Shown: positions 1 to 5,978 of the stretch, piece by piece
Position numbering within the stretch: the first letter of the stretch is position 1
Layout of the letters: the number at the start of each line of letters is the position of its first letter
Assembly (NCBI GenBank): GCA_003456155.1
Contig: DMPC01000130.1
Coordinates: 1-6,022 of the forward strand
From: Actinomycetota bacterium
Lineage (GTDB): Bacteria; Actinomycetota; Actinomycetes; S36-B12
DNA length: 6,022 nt
Direction: 5' to 3'
Position numbers and translations under genes: made by a program
The notes under the pieces: generated by a model
Databases searched by the model: none
Told to the model about the DNA's origin: nothing
The model's input: the letters and a program-made list of their open reading frames with translations, nothing else

Positions 1-850
1 CGTACCCGGACTCCTCGTGGCGTCGACGCGAGTAGTCCTCCATCACTCGACGGACGACTCCCCCCTTGGGGTGGAAGACCGCCAGCCCCGAGCCGATCTC
101 CTCCGGGAAGCTGAAGAGGTCCAGTTCGGCACCCAGCTTGCGGTGATCACGCTTCTCCGCCTCCTCCAGGAAGCTGAGGTAGGCACGCAGGTCGTCCTTC
201 GACGGCCAGGCCGTGCCGTAGATCCGCTGCAACTGCTCGTTCGCCTGGTCACCGAGCCAGTACGCGGCTGCCGAACGCATCAGCTTGACGGCGTTCGGCG
301 GGATGTAGCGAGTGTCCGGGACATGCGGGCCGCGACACAGGTCACCCCAGCATCGTTCGCCCGTCTTCGCATCTAGGTTGTCGTAAATCGTCAGCTCAGC
401 GCCGCCGACCTCCATGACGTCGGCTCCACCCTCGCTGCCGATGAGCCGGAGCTTGTAGGGCTCGGCGGCCAGTTCGCGCACCGCCTCCTGCTCGTCGACC
501 ACCCGACGCGAGAAGCGCTGACCCGACTTCAGGATTGCGACCATGCGCTTCTCGAGAGCTGCCAGATCGTCAGGAGTGAAGGGGTGCTCCACGTCGAAGT
601 CGTAGTAGAAGCCGTCCTTGATGGGCGGGCCGATGCCGAGCTTGGCCTCCGGGAAGACGTCCTGCACGGCCTGGGCCAGTACATGGGCCGTCGAGTGACG
701 GAGCACGGCGAGTCCCTCGGGGGTGTCGACGGTCACCGGCTCGACGACATCGGTGTCGGACACCTCTGTGGCCAGGTCGCGGATCTCGCCGTTGATGCGG
801 GCGACGACGACGGTCCGGTCGCCACCGACTCTCTCGAACGCAGTGGCCAC
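1..850 (-). CDS. thrS: Threonyl-tRNA synthetase, N-terminal part (3' end beyond window)
   Basis: Charges tRNA-Thr with threonine in the cytoplasm (EC 6.1.1.3) and edits mischarged Ser-tRNA-Thr. Read on the minus strand, 283 codons are present of a family that is usually about 650-690 residues. Residues ~1-46 form a TGS-like domain (INGEIRDL at 19-26). The editing domain follows, with the zinc/catalytic signature HSTAH (H52, H56) and DLCRGPH (C172, H176), so editing looks intact. The aminoacylation core begins around 233 with KRDHRKLG, then FHPKGG (259-264) and RRRHEESGY at the cut edge; motifs 2 and 3 and the anticodon-binding domain lie outside. The GTG start at 850 is chosen because AGGAG sits about six bases upstream and the TGS domain begins right after it. 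A longer overlapping frame starting at 884 is out of frame with this protein. The gene lies 67 bases downstream of tRNA-Val(CAC) on the same strand. Identity is very secure. Confidence 0.97.
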   Translation of the reverse strand, partial: MATAFERVGGDRTVVVARINGEIRDLATEVSDTDVVEPVTVDTPEGLAVLRHSTAHVLAQAVQDVFPEAKLGIGPPIKDGFYYDFDVEHPFTPDDLAALEKRMVAILKSGQRFSRRVVDEQEAVRELAAEPYKLRLIGSEGGADVMEVGGAELTIYDNLDAKTGERCWGDLCRGPHVPDTRYIPPNAVKLMRSAAAYWLGDQANEQLQRIYGTAWPSKDDLRAYLSFLEEAEKRDHRKLGAELDLFSFPEEIGSGLAVFHPKGGVVRRVMEDYSRRRHEESGY

Positions 851-897
851 ATCTCTCCTGTCGGTGCCGCAGATACCCCTGCATGGACCTGGTAATC

Positions 898-913
898 GGG
901 TCGAGGGCGACCC
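898..913 (-). terminator. Small hairpin between tRNA-Val(CAC) and thrS
   Basis: GGGTCG (898-903) and CGACCC (908-913) form a 6-bp GC-rich stem with a 4-base loop, starting five bases after the 3' end of tRNA-Val on the minus strand. It could terminate the tRNA transcript or mark a 3'-processing site. There is no T tract, so termination may be weak and read-through into thrS is possible. The structure is visible; its role is inferred. Confidence 0.4.
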
Positions 914-917
914 CGGG

Positions 918-989
<72 letters not shown>

Positions 990-1000
990 GAAGCGCTCAG

Positions 1001-1006
1001 ACTCTA
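1001..1006 (-). promoter_or_regulatory. Candidate -10 box of tRNA-Val(CAC)
   Basis: Minus-strand TAGAGT fits the TANNNT -10 pattern common in Actinomycetota. It ends 11 bases before the mature tRNA 5' end, leaving room for a transcription start near 994 and a very short leader for RNase P to remove. I see no convincing -35 element 16-19 bases upstream. Confidence 0.45.
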
Positions 1007-1065
1007 CCCCACGTCTCGAGGCCGATGCCCCGCGTGTGCGCCCCGAATCACGGCCCCCAGTGACC

Positions 1066-1071
1066 TACCGT
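1066..1071 (+). promoter_or_regulatory. Candidate -10 box of the Ig-like secreted protein gene
   Basis: TACCGT fits TANNNT and would place transcription start near 1078. That leaves a leader of about 24 bases which contains the purine-rich ribosome binding site AAGGAAGGA (1084-1092) before the ATG at 1102. No clear -35 is seen. If correct, it rules out translation from the upstream GTG at 1036. Confidence 0.4.
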
Positions 1072-1101
1072 GGGCCGAAGATGAAGGAAGGACGGTCACC
1101 C

Positions 1102-2601
1102 ATGACCTCAACTCGCCGCATCAGCGGCTTATTCGCCAGGGCCATCGCAGCCTCCGCGCTCGTGCTCGGCACCGTCGGCCTTGCGGCCGCACCCGCGCAG
1201 GCGGCTGTGACCGGCTTCGGCGGTCCGGTCGGAGTTCCTCAGAACGTGACCGTCACCGACGTGACCACGAACGGGGTCGGACAGTCCACGTGCGCGGTCA
1301 CCCCCACGATCAACGGCGTGGCCCAGCCCACGGCGAGCGGGAACCTGGTGAACACCACGCTCACGTTCTCCTGGACTCCCGCCTCGATCGGTGCGGCCAC
1401 GTTCTCCATGAGTGACTGCACGACGACCTCGACCATCCCTGCGGCATCGATCACCCAGGTGGGCACGACGACCACGATCAGCACACCCAACACCGCTCCC
1501 CTGAACCAGGCCGTGCGGGTCAACGTGACCGTGCAGTCAGCGAGCCCGAGCACCTACTCCCCGACCGGCCAGGTCGTCGTCCGCAACGCGAACGGCGCCG
1601 TCCTCTCAACCATGGGCCTGAGCCCGGGTCCCGGCGTGGGCCAGTCGTTCGCCTACTACTGGTGGACTCCCACTCAGGCCGGAACCTTCTTCTTCATCGC
1701 GACCTACAACGGTGATGCGAACGCCACCACATCGGTGTCACCTCAGGACACCGTCATCGCGACCCCCAGTGGCAACACGGTCTCGCTCTCCGCTCCGGGG
1801 ACCGTGACCCAGGGCGTGCCGGTCCAGCTCACGGCCACGGTCTTCCCCACCGGAACTCAGGGATCGGTCGGCTTCACGGTGAACGGGCAGCCGATCAGTG
1901 CCTCCGTTCCGCTCAACGCCCAGGGTCAGGCCTCCTTCACCTGGACGCCCACCACGGTCGGACAGGTGACGCTCGGCGCGAACTACATGACCACGCAGGG
2001 TGGCTCGGGCTCGACGTCGGAGAAGGTCACTGTCGTTGCCGGGGCGGCCCAGAAGGACGTGATCAGCCTGACCCAGCCGGGAGTGGGGCCGTGGAACCCG
2101 AACGGGGTCTACACCGTGCGCAACGGCACGACCGTCACGTTCCAGGCGTCGACGCTGTCGGGGGCGCCGGTGACGCTCTCCGAGTCTGGACCGTGCCAGG
2201 TCTCAGGTCTCACCCTGACCGTTGATGTCGGCTCGGGTCAGTGCAACCTCGTCGCGTCGAGCCCCGGCGGCCCGGGATACGCGGCGACCCAGCAGGGATA
2301 CACGGTGCTCGCCGCGCCCGGCACCCAGGTCCTGACCTTCCAGCCTCCGGCCTCCGGACAGGTCAACCGCGGTCGCACGGTGCGGCTCGAGGCCAACGGC
2401 GGAAGCGACACCAACGCCGGCCAGCCGGTCAACTGGCGGGCCATCCAGAGTGGAGGCGTGTGCCGGGTCACCTTCCCGTCCAACGGCTCTGTGATGGTGC
2501 GCACCACGGGCCGCGGCGTCTGCCAGATCCGCGGGATCGCCCCGGCAGTGCCCGGGCAGTGGAACCGCATGGTGGTGAACTACTCCTATCGCGTTCGCTG
2601 A
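1102..2601 (+). CDS. Secreted Ig-like-domain repeat protein, function unknown
   Basis: A 499-residue exported protein. Residues 1-34 are a Sec signal peptide: RR near the N terminus, a hydrophobic stretch at 14-30, and cleavage predicted after APAQA (34/35). The mature part is Thr/Val/Ser/Gly-rich beta-sandwich sequence that I divide into five Ig-like units (~40-115, 120-222, 225-313, 318-405, 408-499). Units 1-3 share the signature [FY]-x-W-T-P-x-x-x-G (WTP at 91, 188, 281), resembling bacterial Ig-like domains of the Big_3/Ig_3_5 type; unit 2 ends with ATYNGD, typical of that family. Units 4 and 5 carry close Cys pairs (C365/C381, C454/C474) in a G-x-C-x-[VLI] pattern; unit 1 has C64/C106. 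There is no LPXTG motif, C-terminal membrane helix, or catalytic motif, so it is probably released or loosely wall-associated and may serve adhesion or scaffolding; this is inference. ATG 1102 is preferred over GTG 1036 because the signal peptide starts here and AAGGAAGGA precedes it. It is a single-gene unit ending at a strong hairpin. Confidence 0.85.
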   Translation: MTSTRRISGLFARAIAASALVLGTVGLAAAPAQAAVTGFGGPVGVPQNVTVTDVTTNGVGQSTCAVTPTINGVAQPTASGNLVNTTLTFSWTPASIGAATFSMSDCTTTSTIPAASITQVGTTTTISTPNTAPLNQAVRVNVTVQSASPSTYSPTGQVVVRNANGAVLSTMGLSPGPGVGQSFAYYWWTPTQAGTFFFIATYNGDANATTSVSPQDTVIATPSGNTVSLSAPGTVTQGVPVQLTATVFPTGTQGSVGFTVNGQPISASVPLNAQGQASFTWTPTTVGQVTLGANYMTTQGGSGSTSEKVTVVAGAAQKDVISLTQPGVGPWNPNGVYTVRNGTTVTFQASTLSGAPVTLSESGPCQVSGLTLTVDVGSGQCNLVASSPGGPGYAATQQGYTVLAAPGTQVLTFQPPASGQVNRGRTVRLEANGGSDTNAGQPVNWRAIQSGGVCRVTFPSNGSVMVRTTGRGVCQIRGIAPAVPGQWNRMVVNYSYRVR

Positions 2602-2615
2602 CGAGAACAGTCACG

Positions 2616-2656
2616 CAGCAGCGGGCCCCACCGAATGCGGTGGGGCCCCGCTGCTG
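2616..2656. terminator. Long hairpin terminator shared by convergent genes
   Basis: The left arm 2616-2633 and right arm 2638-2656 pair over 18 bp, with one extra C bulged in the right arm, around a 4-base loop AATG. It begins 14 bases after the secreted-protein stop codon and lies 17 bases beyond the pabC stop codon, so it can serve both converging transcripts. Neither side has a clear T tract, which is usual for high-GC actinobacterial terminators. Confidence 0.85.
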
Positions 2657-2673
2657 TCCGGTCACGTGCGACG

Positions 2674-3507
2674 TCAGGGGTCGATGGTCCGGGTGGCCTG
2701 ATCGCGGAAGGCCTCCTGCAACCGCGACGCCACCGGACCGGCTGACGGCCAGTGCCGTGAATCGGCGCGCACCACGGGATGCACATCTCTCGTCGACGAC
2801 GTGAGGAAGACCTCATCCGCCTCCTGCAGGATCGACAGCGGAAGCACCTCCTCCACCGCGTCGAACCACTCCAGAGCGAGTTCGCGCGTGATGCCCGCAA
2901 GGCAGCCGCTGTCCACCGGCGGCGTCAGGACACGTCCCCCCACGACCACGAACACATTGCTCCCCGTTCCTTCGCAGAGCTCGCCCCGAGTGTTGGCCAG
3001 CACGGCCTCGGAGGCACCCTGCTCATGGGCAGCACGCAGGGCCACGACGTTCTCCGCGTAGGACGTCGTCTTCGCACCCGCCACCGCTGATCGCTCATTG
3101 CGAGTCCAGGGCACGGTGACGACCGATGTCGTCGGAGCCCAGCGAGGGGACGAGGCTGCCGCCACCACCAGGGTCGGCTCGGCCTCTCCCCGATCGCTGC
3201 CCAGGGGAGCCGTGCCGGCCGTGTAGGTCACGCGGACCCGACCGAACTCCCCACCCCCCGCCGTCCAGTCACGAACCACCACGTCGACGGCTCGCCGGAC
3301 GGCGTCCTCATCCGGCCGAGGCAGACCCAGGATGCTTGCCGAGTCGCCCAGGCGCCGCAGATGACGGGTGACCGCGAACGCCCCGGCTGGGGTGGCCTTC
3401 ATCGTCTCGAAGACACCGTCGGCCACCGTGAAGCCATGGTCGAGAACACTGATGCGCGCATCGTCGACCAGGTCGCCTCGTGAGCACGACCCCACCCACG
3501 CCCTCAC
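2674..3507 (-). CDS. pabC: Aminodeoxychorismate lyase (class IV aminotransferase fold)
   Basis: PLP enzyme, 277 residues, the usual length for the fold-type IV family. It would convert 4-amino-4-deoxychorismate to p-aminobenzoate plus pyruvate (EC 4.1.3.38) in folate synthesis. Visible motifs: VLDHGFTVADGVFET near the N terminus (21-35), HLRRL (49-53), the PLP lysine in AGAKTTSY (K146), EGTGSNVF (179-186) with the conserved Glu, and LTSSTRDV (235-242). The fold alone cannot separate the lyase from D-amino-acid or branched-chain aminotransferases; assignment rests on the gene directly upstream being pabB. Its GTG start at 3507 overlaps the pabB stop as GTGA, which implies translational coupling. 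An in-frame GTG at 3495 is a less likely alternative start. It ends 17 bases short of the shared hairpin terminator. Confidence 0.88.
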   Translation of the reverse strand: MRAWVGSCSRGDLVDDARISVLDHGFTVADGVFETMKATPAGAFAVTRHLRRLGDSASILGLPRPDEDAVRRAVDVVVRDWTAGGGEFGRVRVTYTAGTAPLGSDRGEAEPTLVVAAASSPRWAPTTSVVTVPWTRNERSAVAGAKTTSYAENVVALRAAHEQGASEAVLANTRGELCEGTGSNVFVVVGGRVLTPPVDSGCLAGITRELALEWFDAVEEVLPLSILQEADEVFLTSSTRDVHPVVRADSRHWPSAGPVASRLQEAFRDQATRTIDP

Positions 3508-4541
3508 CGGCCATCACCGGACCACGATCCGGAGGCGACCTCCACGAGTCGTCGAGCCTTCAACTCCGTCTCCTCCCATTCCCGGCGAGCATCCGACGCC
3601 CAGGTGATGCCGGCACCTGTCCCGAAACGGAGAACCCCGTCACGCAGCCAGAACGTCCGGATCGCGACGGCAAGCTCCGCCTCGCCCGCATCGGCATCGA
3701 CCCACCCGAATGCACCGCAGTAGAACTCCCGAGGCGCACTCTCGCACTCATCGATCACCCTCAGCGCTGAGCTCTTGGGTGCGCCCGTGACGGAGCCCGG
3801 CGGGAACGTGGCGGCGAACAGACCCGACCAGGTCACGTCACCGCAGAGCAGGCCCTGGACCCGAGACACCAGGTGGACCAGACCCGGGTGCTCCTGCACC
3901 TCGAGAAGGGCGGGCACGGTCACCGAGCCCGGGACGCACACACGCGACAGATCGTTGCGGACCAGGTCGACGATCATGACGTTCTCGGCCGAGTCCTTGT
4001 CCGTCAGATCAGCGGCCGTCGCTCCCGTGCCCTTGATCGGGCCCGAGGTCACCACCCGGCCCGATTCGGTCGTGCGCACGGAGAGGAAGAGCTCCGGACT
4101 GGCGCTCACGACAGCCACGCCGTGGCCGGGCAGCCTCAGGAAGCCACCATAGGGAGACGGGTTGCCCCGCTCGAGGAGCTGGTGCAGCCCCGCCACGTCA
4201 TCGGCCGTGCCATCCGGCATCGCCGCCGAGAGGATCCGGCACAGATTGGCCTGGTAGACGGTGCCGGCCTCTATCGCTTCGCGGATCAGGCCGACGCGTG
4301 CCCGGTAGGCGTTCTCGTCCATGGAGCTCTGCCAGGAGGCCACGTCCGGGCCCACCCAGGGCCCCGAGACCACAGTGTCGGCGGCCGACCAGTCGTCGAA
4401 GCGGGCCAGCACCGGGCGACCTGAGTAGGGCACCGCGACGGCCCATCGGCCACCGGACTCCAGGGCCCCGATGTCATCCGTGACCTCGACCAGGGACCGG
4501 GCCCATCGGCCGGCCAGGCGGGCGAGAGGAGAGCGGCTCAC
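3504..4541 (-). CDS. pabB: Aminodeoxychorismate synthase component I, short form
   Basis: Chorismate-binding enzyme, 345 residues, that would aminate chorismate to 4-amino-4-deoxychorismate using ammonia from PabA (EC 2.6.1.85). The chorismate-binding domain covers about residues 75-335: EAGTVYQANLCR (91-102), NPSPYGGF (127-134), SASPELFL (146-153), SGPIKGT (166-172), ENVMIVDLVRNDLSRV (186-201), H223, FPPGSVTGAPK (246-256), and GAGITWASD (309-317) followed by EETELKA (323-329). PIKGT with K170 is the PabB type; anthranilate synthase TrpE has PIAGT. Full-length PabB/TrpE proteins are about 450-500 residues, so most of the N-terminal domain is absent; such short forms occur in actinobacteria. 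GTG 4541 is the first possible start in frame and has only a weak upstream GATGGG, so the start is uncertain; the next in-frame GTG, at residue 37, is less likely. No pabA is present in the window. The gene is translationally coupled to pabC downstream. Confidence 0.92.
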   Translation of the reverse strand: MSRSPLARLAGRWARSLVEVTDDIGALESGGRWAVAVPYSGRPVLARFDDWSAADTVVSGPWVGPDVASWQSSMDENAYRARVGLIREAIEAGTVYQANLCRILSAAMPDGTADDVAGLHQLLERGNPSPYGGFLRLPGHGVAVVSASPELFLSVRTTESGRVVTSGPIKGTGATAADLTDKDSAENVMIVDLVRNDLSRVCVPGSVTVPALLEVQEHPGLVHLVSRVQGLLCGDVTWSGLFAATFPPGSVTGAPKSSALRVIDECESAPREFYCGAFGWVDADAGEAELAVAIRTFWLRDGVLRFGTGAGITWASDARREWEETELKARRLVEVASGSWSGDGR

Positions 4542-4661
4542 GCGCCCATCATGGCCGCCCCGGGCCCGCCTCGCCCCTGAGGGAGTCGGCGATGCACGAG
4601 GGGAGCCCGGATTAGCCCCCGGGAACGGTCGTCGGATATGGTTCTGATCCGATCAACACAT
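4542..4661. promoter_or_regulatory. Divergent intergenic region between pabB and tRNA-Gly
   Basis: This gap must hold promoters for pabB (minus) and the tRNA array (plus). For the tRNA, TATGGT at 4637-4642 is a plausible -10, with TTAGCC at 4612-4617 as a possible -35 (19-base spacer), placing the start near 4649. A perfect 11-base palindrome TGATCCGATCA (4645-4655) lies at that start. I find no convincing -10 for pabB. No open reading frame of interest is present. Confidence 0.45.
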
Positions 4662-4734
4662 GCGGACGTAGCGCAGCTGGTAGCGCATCACCTTGCCAAG
4701 GTGAGGGTCGCGGGTTCGAATCCCGTCGTCCGCT
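4662..4734 (+). tRNA. tRNA-Gly (anticodon GCC)
   Basis: Cloverleaf of 73 bases. The acceptor stem GCGGACG pairs with CGTCCGC, with discriminator T at 4734. The D arm is GCGC/GCGC with an 8-base loop, the anticodon stem is TCACC/GGTGA with loop TTGCCAA giving GCC, and the T arm is GCGGG-TTCGAAT-CCCGT. CCA is not encoded. First gene of the plus-strand tRNA array, 36 bases before tRNA-Cys. Confidence 0.98.
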
Positions 4735-4770
4735 CGTACGACGCGTAGCCGTCAGGCTGCCGTAGCTCCT

Positions 4771-4844
4771 GGTGGAGTGGCCGAGAGGCGAGGCAACGGC
4801 CTGCAAAGCCGTCTACACGGGTTCAAATCCCGTCTCCACCTCCA
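4771..4844 (+). tRNA. tRNA-Cys (anticodon GCA), CCA encoded
   Basis: The acceptor stem GGTGGAG (4771-4777) pairs with CTCCACC (4834-4840), followed by the U73 discriminator typical of tRNA-Cys (4841) and an encoded CCA (4842-4844). The D arm is GCC/GGC, the anticodon stem is ACGGC/GCCGT with loop CTGCAAA giving GCA, and the T arm is ACGGG-TTCAAAT-CCCGT. It is the only tRNA here whose CCA end can be seen in the DNA. It ends 41 bases before the membrane-protein start codon. Confidence 0.98.
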
Positions 4845-4873
4845 CGCATCTCCCCTGTCCTGACCGACGGTGC

Positions 4874-4879
4874 GACAAT
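4874..4879 (+). promoter_or_regulatory. Candidate -10 box for a leaderless membrane-protein mRNA
   Basis: GACAAT differs from TACAAT by one base and ends six bases before the ATG, so a start at or next to the A of ATG is possible. This fits the lack of a ribosome binding site. No -35 at proper spacing is obvious, so read-through from the tRNA promoter is an equal alternative. Confidence 0.3.
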
Positions 4880-4885
4880 TCAGGC

Positions 4886-5929
4886 ATGGCGATCGTGAGC
4901 CGGCTGTGGTCGAGCAGCTACGCGCGACTCGCCTTCTTCACCGCGCTGGCCACGGTGGTCGCGTACACCATCGGCGTGGTGACGCCCCATGTCGATCCCA
5001 TACCGGCGGCCATCACGGCAGCGGTCGCCACCCGGGCGACCTTCCATCACGCGGCCAAGGAGACCGTCTTCCAGATCCTGGGTGCTCTCATCGGAGCCTC
5101 GGTCGCGCTGGTCATCGTGTTCTTCCTCGGCACCGGGCCCCTGGTCATCTTCCTGCTGGTCCTGCTGTGCTTCGCCCTCGCGCGCTGGCTTCGCCTCGCG
5201 TCCCCGGAGGACTCCCCCTTCGTCGCCGCCGGCATGGCGGTCACCGTCATCCTCGTCGTGGGCACGCACCTGACGACCGAGCTGGCCATCGAGCGGTTCA
5301 CGGGAGTGGTCGTCGGGGCACTGTGCGCCCTGGGTGCCTCCGCACTCACCGCCCCGAGCAAGGACACCCGAGTGCTCCGCATCGATATCGACGTGCTCAA
5401 GGACGATCTGGCAGCGCTCCTCACCGAGATGTCCCGGGGCCTGCGCGCCCTGCCCGACCGGGCCACCGCGCGGCAGTGGCGCGAGGATGCGGTCGAGCTG
5501 CGCAACCGGACCATCGGACTGGCGGCCCGGTGGGAGGAACTGGCACGGAACCGTCGGTGGAGCCCCCGCATCGATCCTGATGACCTGTCCCTTCTCAAGC
5601 AGGATCTCGACGCGACCACCGTGATGGCGTCACGCCTGCTGTCGATCGCGTCGGATCTCAGCCGGGCCACCGGACGAGATGCCGCACCCCTGCCCCCCGC
5701 GGCCGCATCGCCACTCGCGGACCTCATGGCCATGGCGGCAGCCAATATCTCGGCCGAGGACCCCGCCACGTCCGTGGGCCGCACCCAGGCGCACGAGGCC
5801 GTTCGGATGGCGGACCAGACGGCCCAGATCGCACTGATCGGGGGGATCGTCTCCAACCTCAACCGCATCAATCAGGCCGCCGGCGAGGAGGACGACACCG
5901 GGGAGATGCCCGCCTCTGGCGCCACCTGA
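4886..5929 (+). CDS. FUSC / aromatic acid exporter-like membrane protein
   Basis: Integral membrane protein of 347 residues. About six hydrophobic segments fill the N-terminal half: ~14-32, 38-52, 60-80, 84-100, 112-129 and 136-155. The last contains an ERFTGVVVGALCALGA stretch resembling the R-x-x-G-x-x-x-G helix of FUSC/ArAE-type transporters. Residues ~160-330 are a soluble, charged, helical and probably coiled-coil region, and the tail is acidic (GEEDDTGE). This half-TM, half-helical layout matches the family annotated as aromatic acid exporters or FUSC proteins, which are thought to export aromatic acids or other organic anions; the substrate here is unknown. ATG 4886 is chosen because the frame further upstream runs through tRNA-Cys. 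There is no Shine-Dalgarno sequence, only GACAAT at 4874-4879, so the mRNA may be leaderless or excised from a tRNA transcript. The gene lies between tRNA-Cys and tRNA-Val in the same direction. Confidence 0.8.
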   Translation: MAIVSRLWSSSYARLAFFTALATVVAYTIGVVTPHVDPIPAAITAAVATRATFHHAAKETVFQILGALIGASVALVIVFFLGTGPLVIFLLVLLCFALARWLRLASPEDSPFVAAGMAVTVILVVGTHLTTELAIERFTGVVVGALCALGASALTAPSKDTRVLRIDIDVLKDDLAALLTEMSRGLRALPDRATARQWREDAVELRNRTIGLAARWEELARNRRWSPRIDPDDLSLLKQDLDATTVMASRLLSIASDLSRATGRDAAPLPPAAASPLADLMAMAAANISAEDPATSVGRTQAHEAVRMADQTAQIALIGGIVSNLNRINQAAGEEDDTGEMPASGAT

Positions 5930-5930
5930 C

Positions 5931-5947
5931 CGGTGTCGGCGACACCG
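5931..5947 (+). terminator. Hairpin directly after the membrane-protein gene
   Basis: CGGTGTC (5931-5937) and GACACCG (5941-5947) form a perfect 7-bp stem with a GGC loop, starting one base after the TGA. It may end the membrane-protein transcript before tRNA-Val. The right arm can pair instead with CGGTGT at 5954-5959 (6-bp stem, 6-base loop), so two exclusive folds exist. No T tract follows. Confidence 0.5.
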
Positions 5948-5958
5948 TCCCAACGGTG

Positions 5959-5964
5959 TAGCCT
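5959..5964 (+). promoter_or_regulatory. Candidate -10 box of tRNA-Val(GAC)
   Basis: TAGCCT fits TANNNT and lies 14 bases before the tRNA 5' end, giving a likely start near 5971. It overlaps the last base of the CGGTGT motif at 5954-5959. The -35 region is not convincing. Confidence 0.4.
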
Positions 5965-5978
5965 TTCCCGAGTCCCAC

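Noticed and set aside
570..884. Minus-strand frame of 104 codons starting at 884
   Set aside because: It overlaps thrS in another frame, its product is Arg-rich and low in information, and the thrS frame has unmistakable ThrRS motifs.
851..917. Possible T-box or other riboswitch before thrS
   Set aside because: The gap is only 67 bases and lacks a specifier stem or T-box motif; in actinobacteria T-boxes mostly precede ileS.
1036..1101. Upstream extension of the secreted-protein frame from GTG 1036
   Set aside because: It would bury the signal peptide 22 residues in, has no ribosome binding site, and spans the likely promoter. ATG 1102 has AAGGAAGGA upstream.
3775..4424. Plus-strand frames opposite pabB (125 and 183 codons)
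   Set aside because: They are antisense shadows of a gene with clear chorismate-binding motifs; their sequences show no recognisable domain.
4612..4806. Minus-strand frame across the tRNA-Gly and tRNA-Cys genes
   Set aside because: It is an antisense reading of two tRNAs (RRDSNPRPS type string), with no support as a protein.
4772..4885. Extension of the membrane-protein frame through tRNA-Cys
   Set aside because: These 38 codons are tRNA-Cys read as protein. The first hydrophobic segment fits a start at 4886.
5047..5871. Long minus-strand frame (274 codons) opposite the membrane-protein gene
   Set aside because: It is an Arg/Ser-rich antisense shadow with no family motifs, produced by GC-biased third positions of the plus-strand gene.
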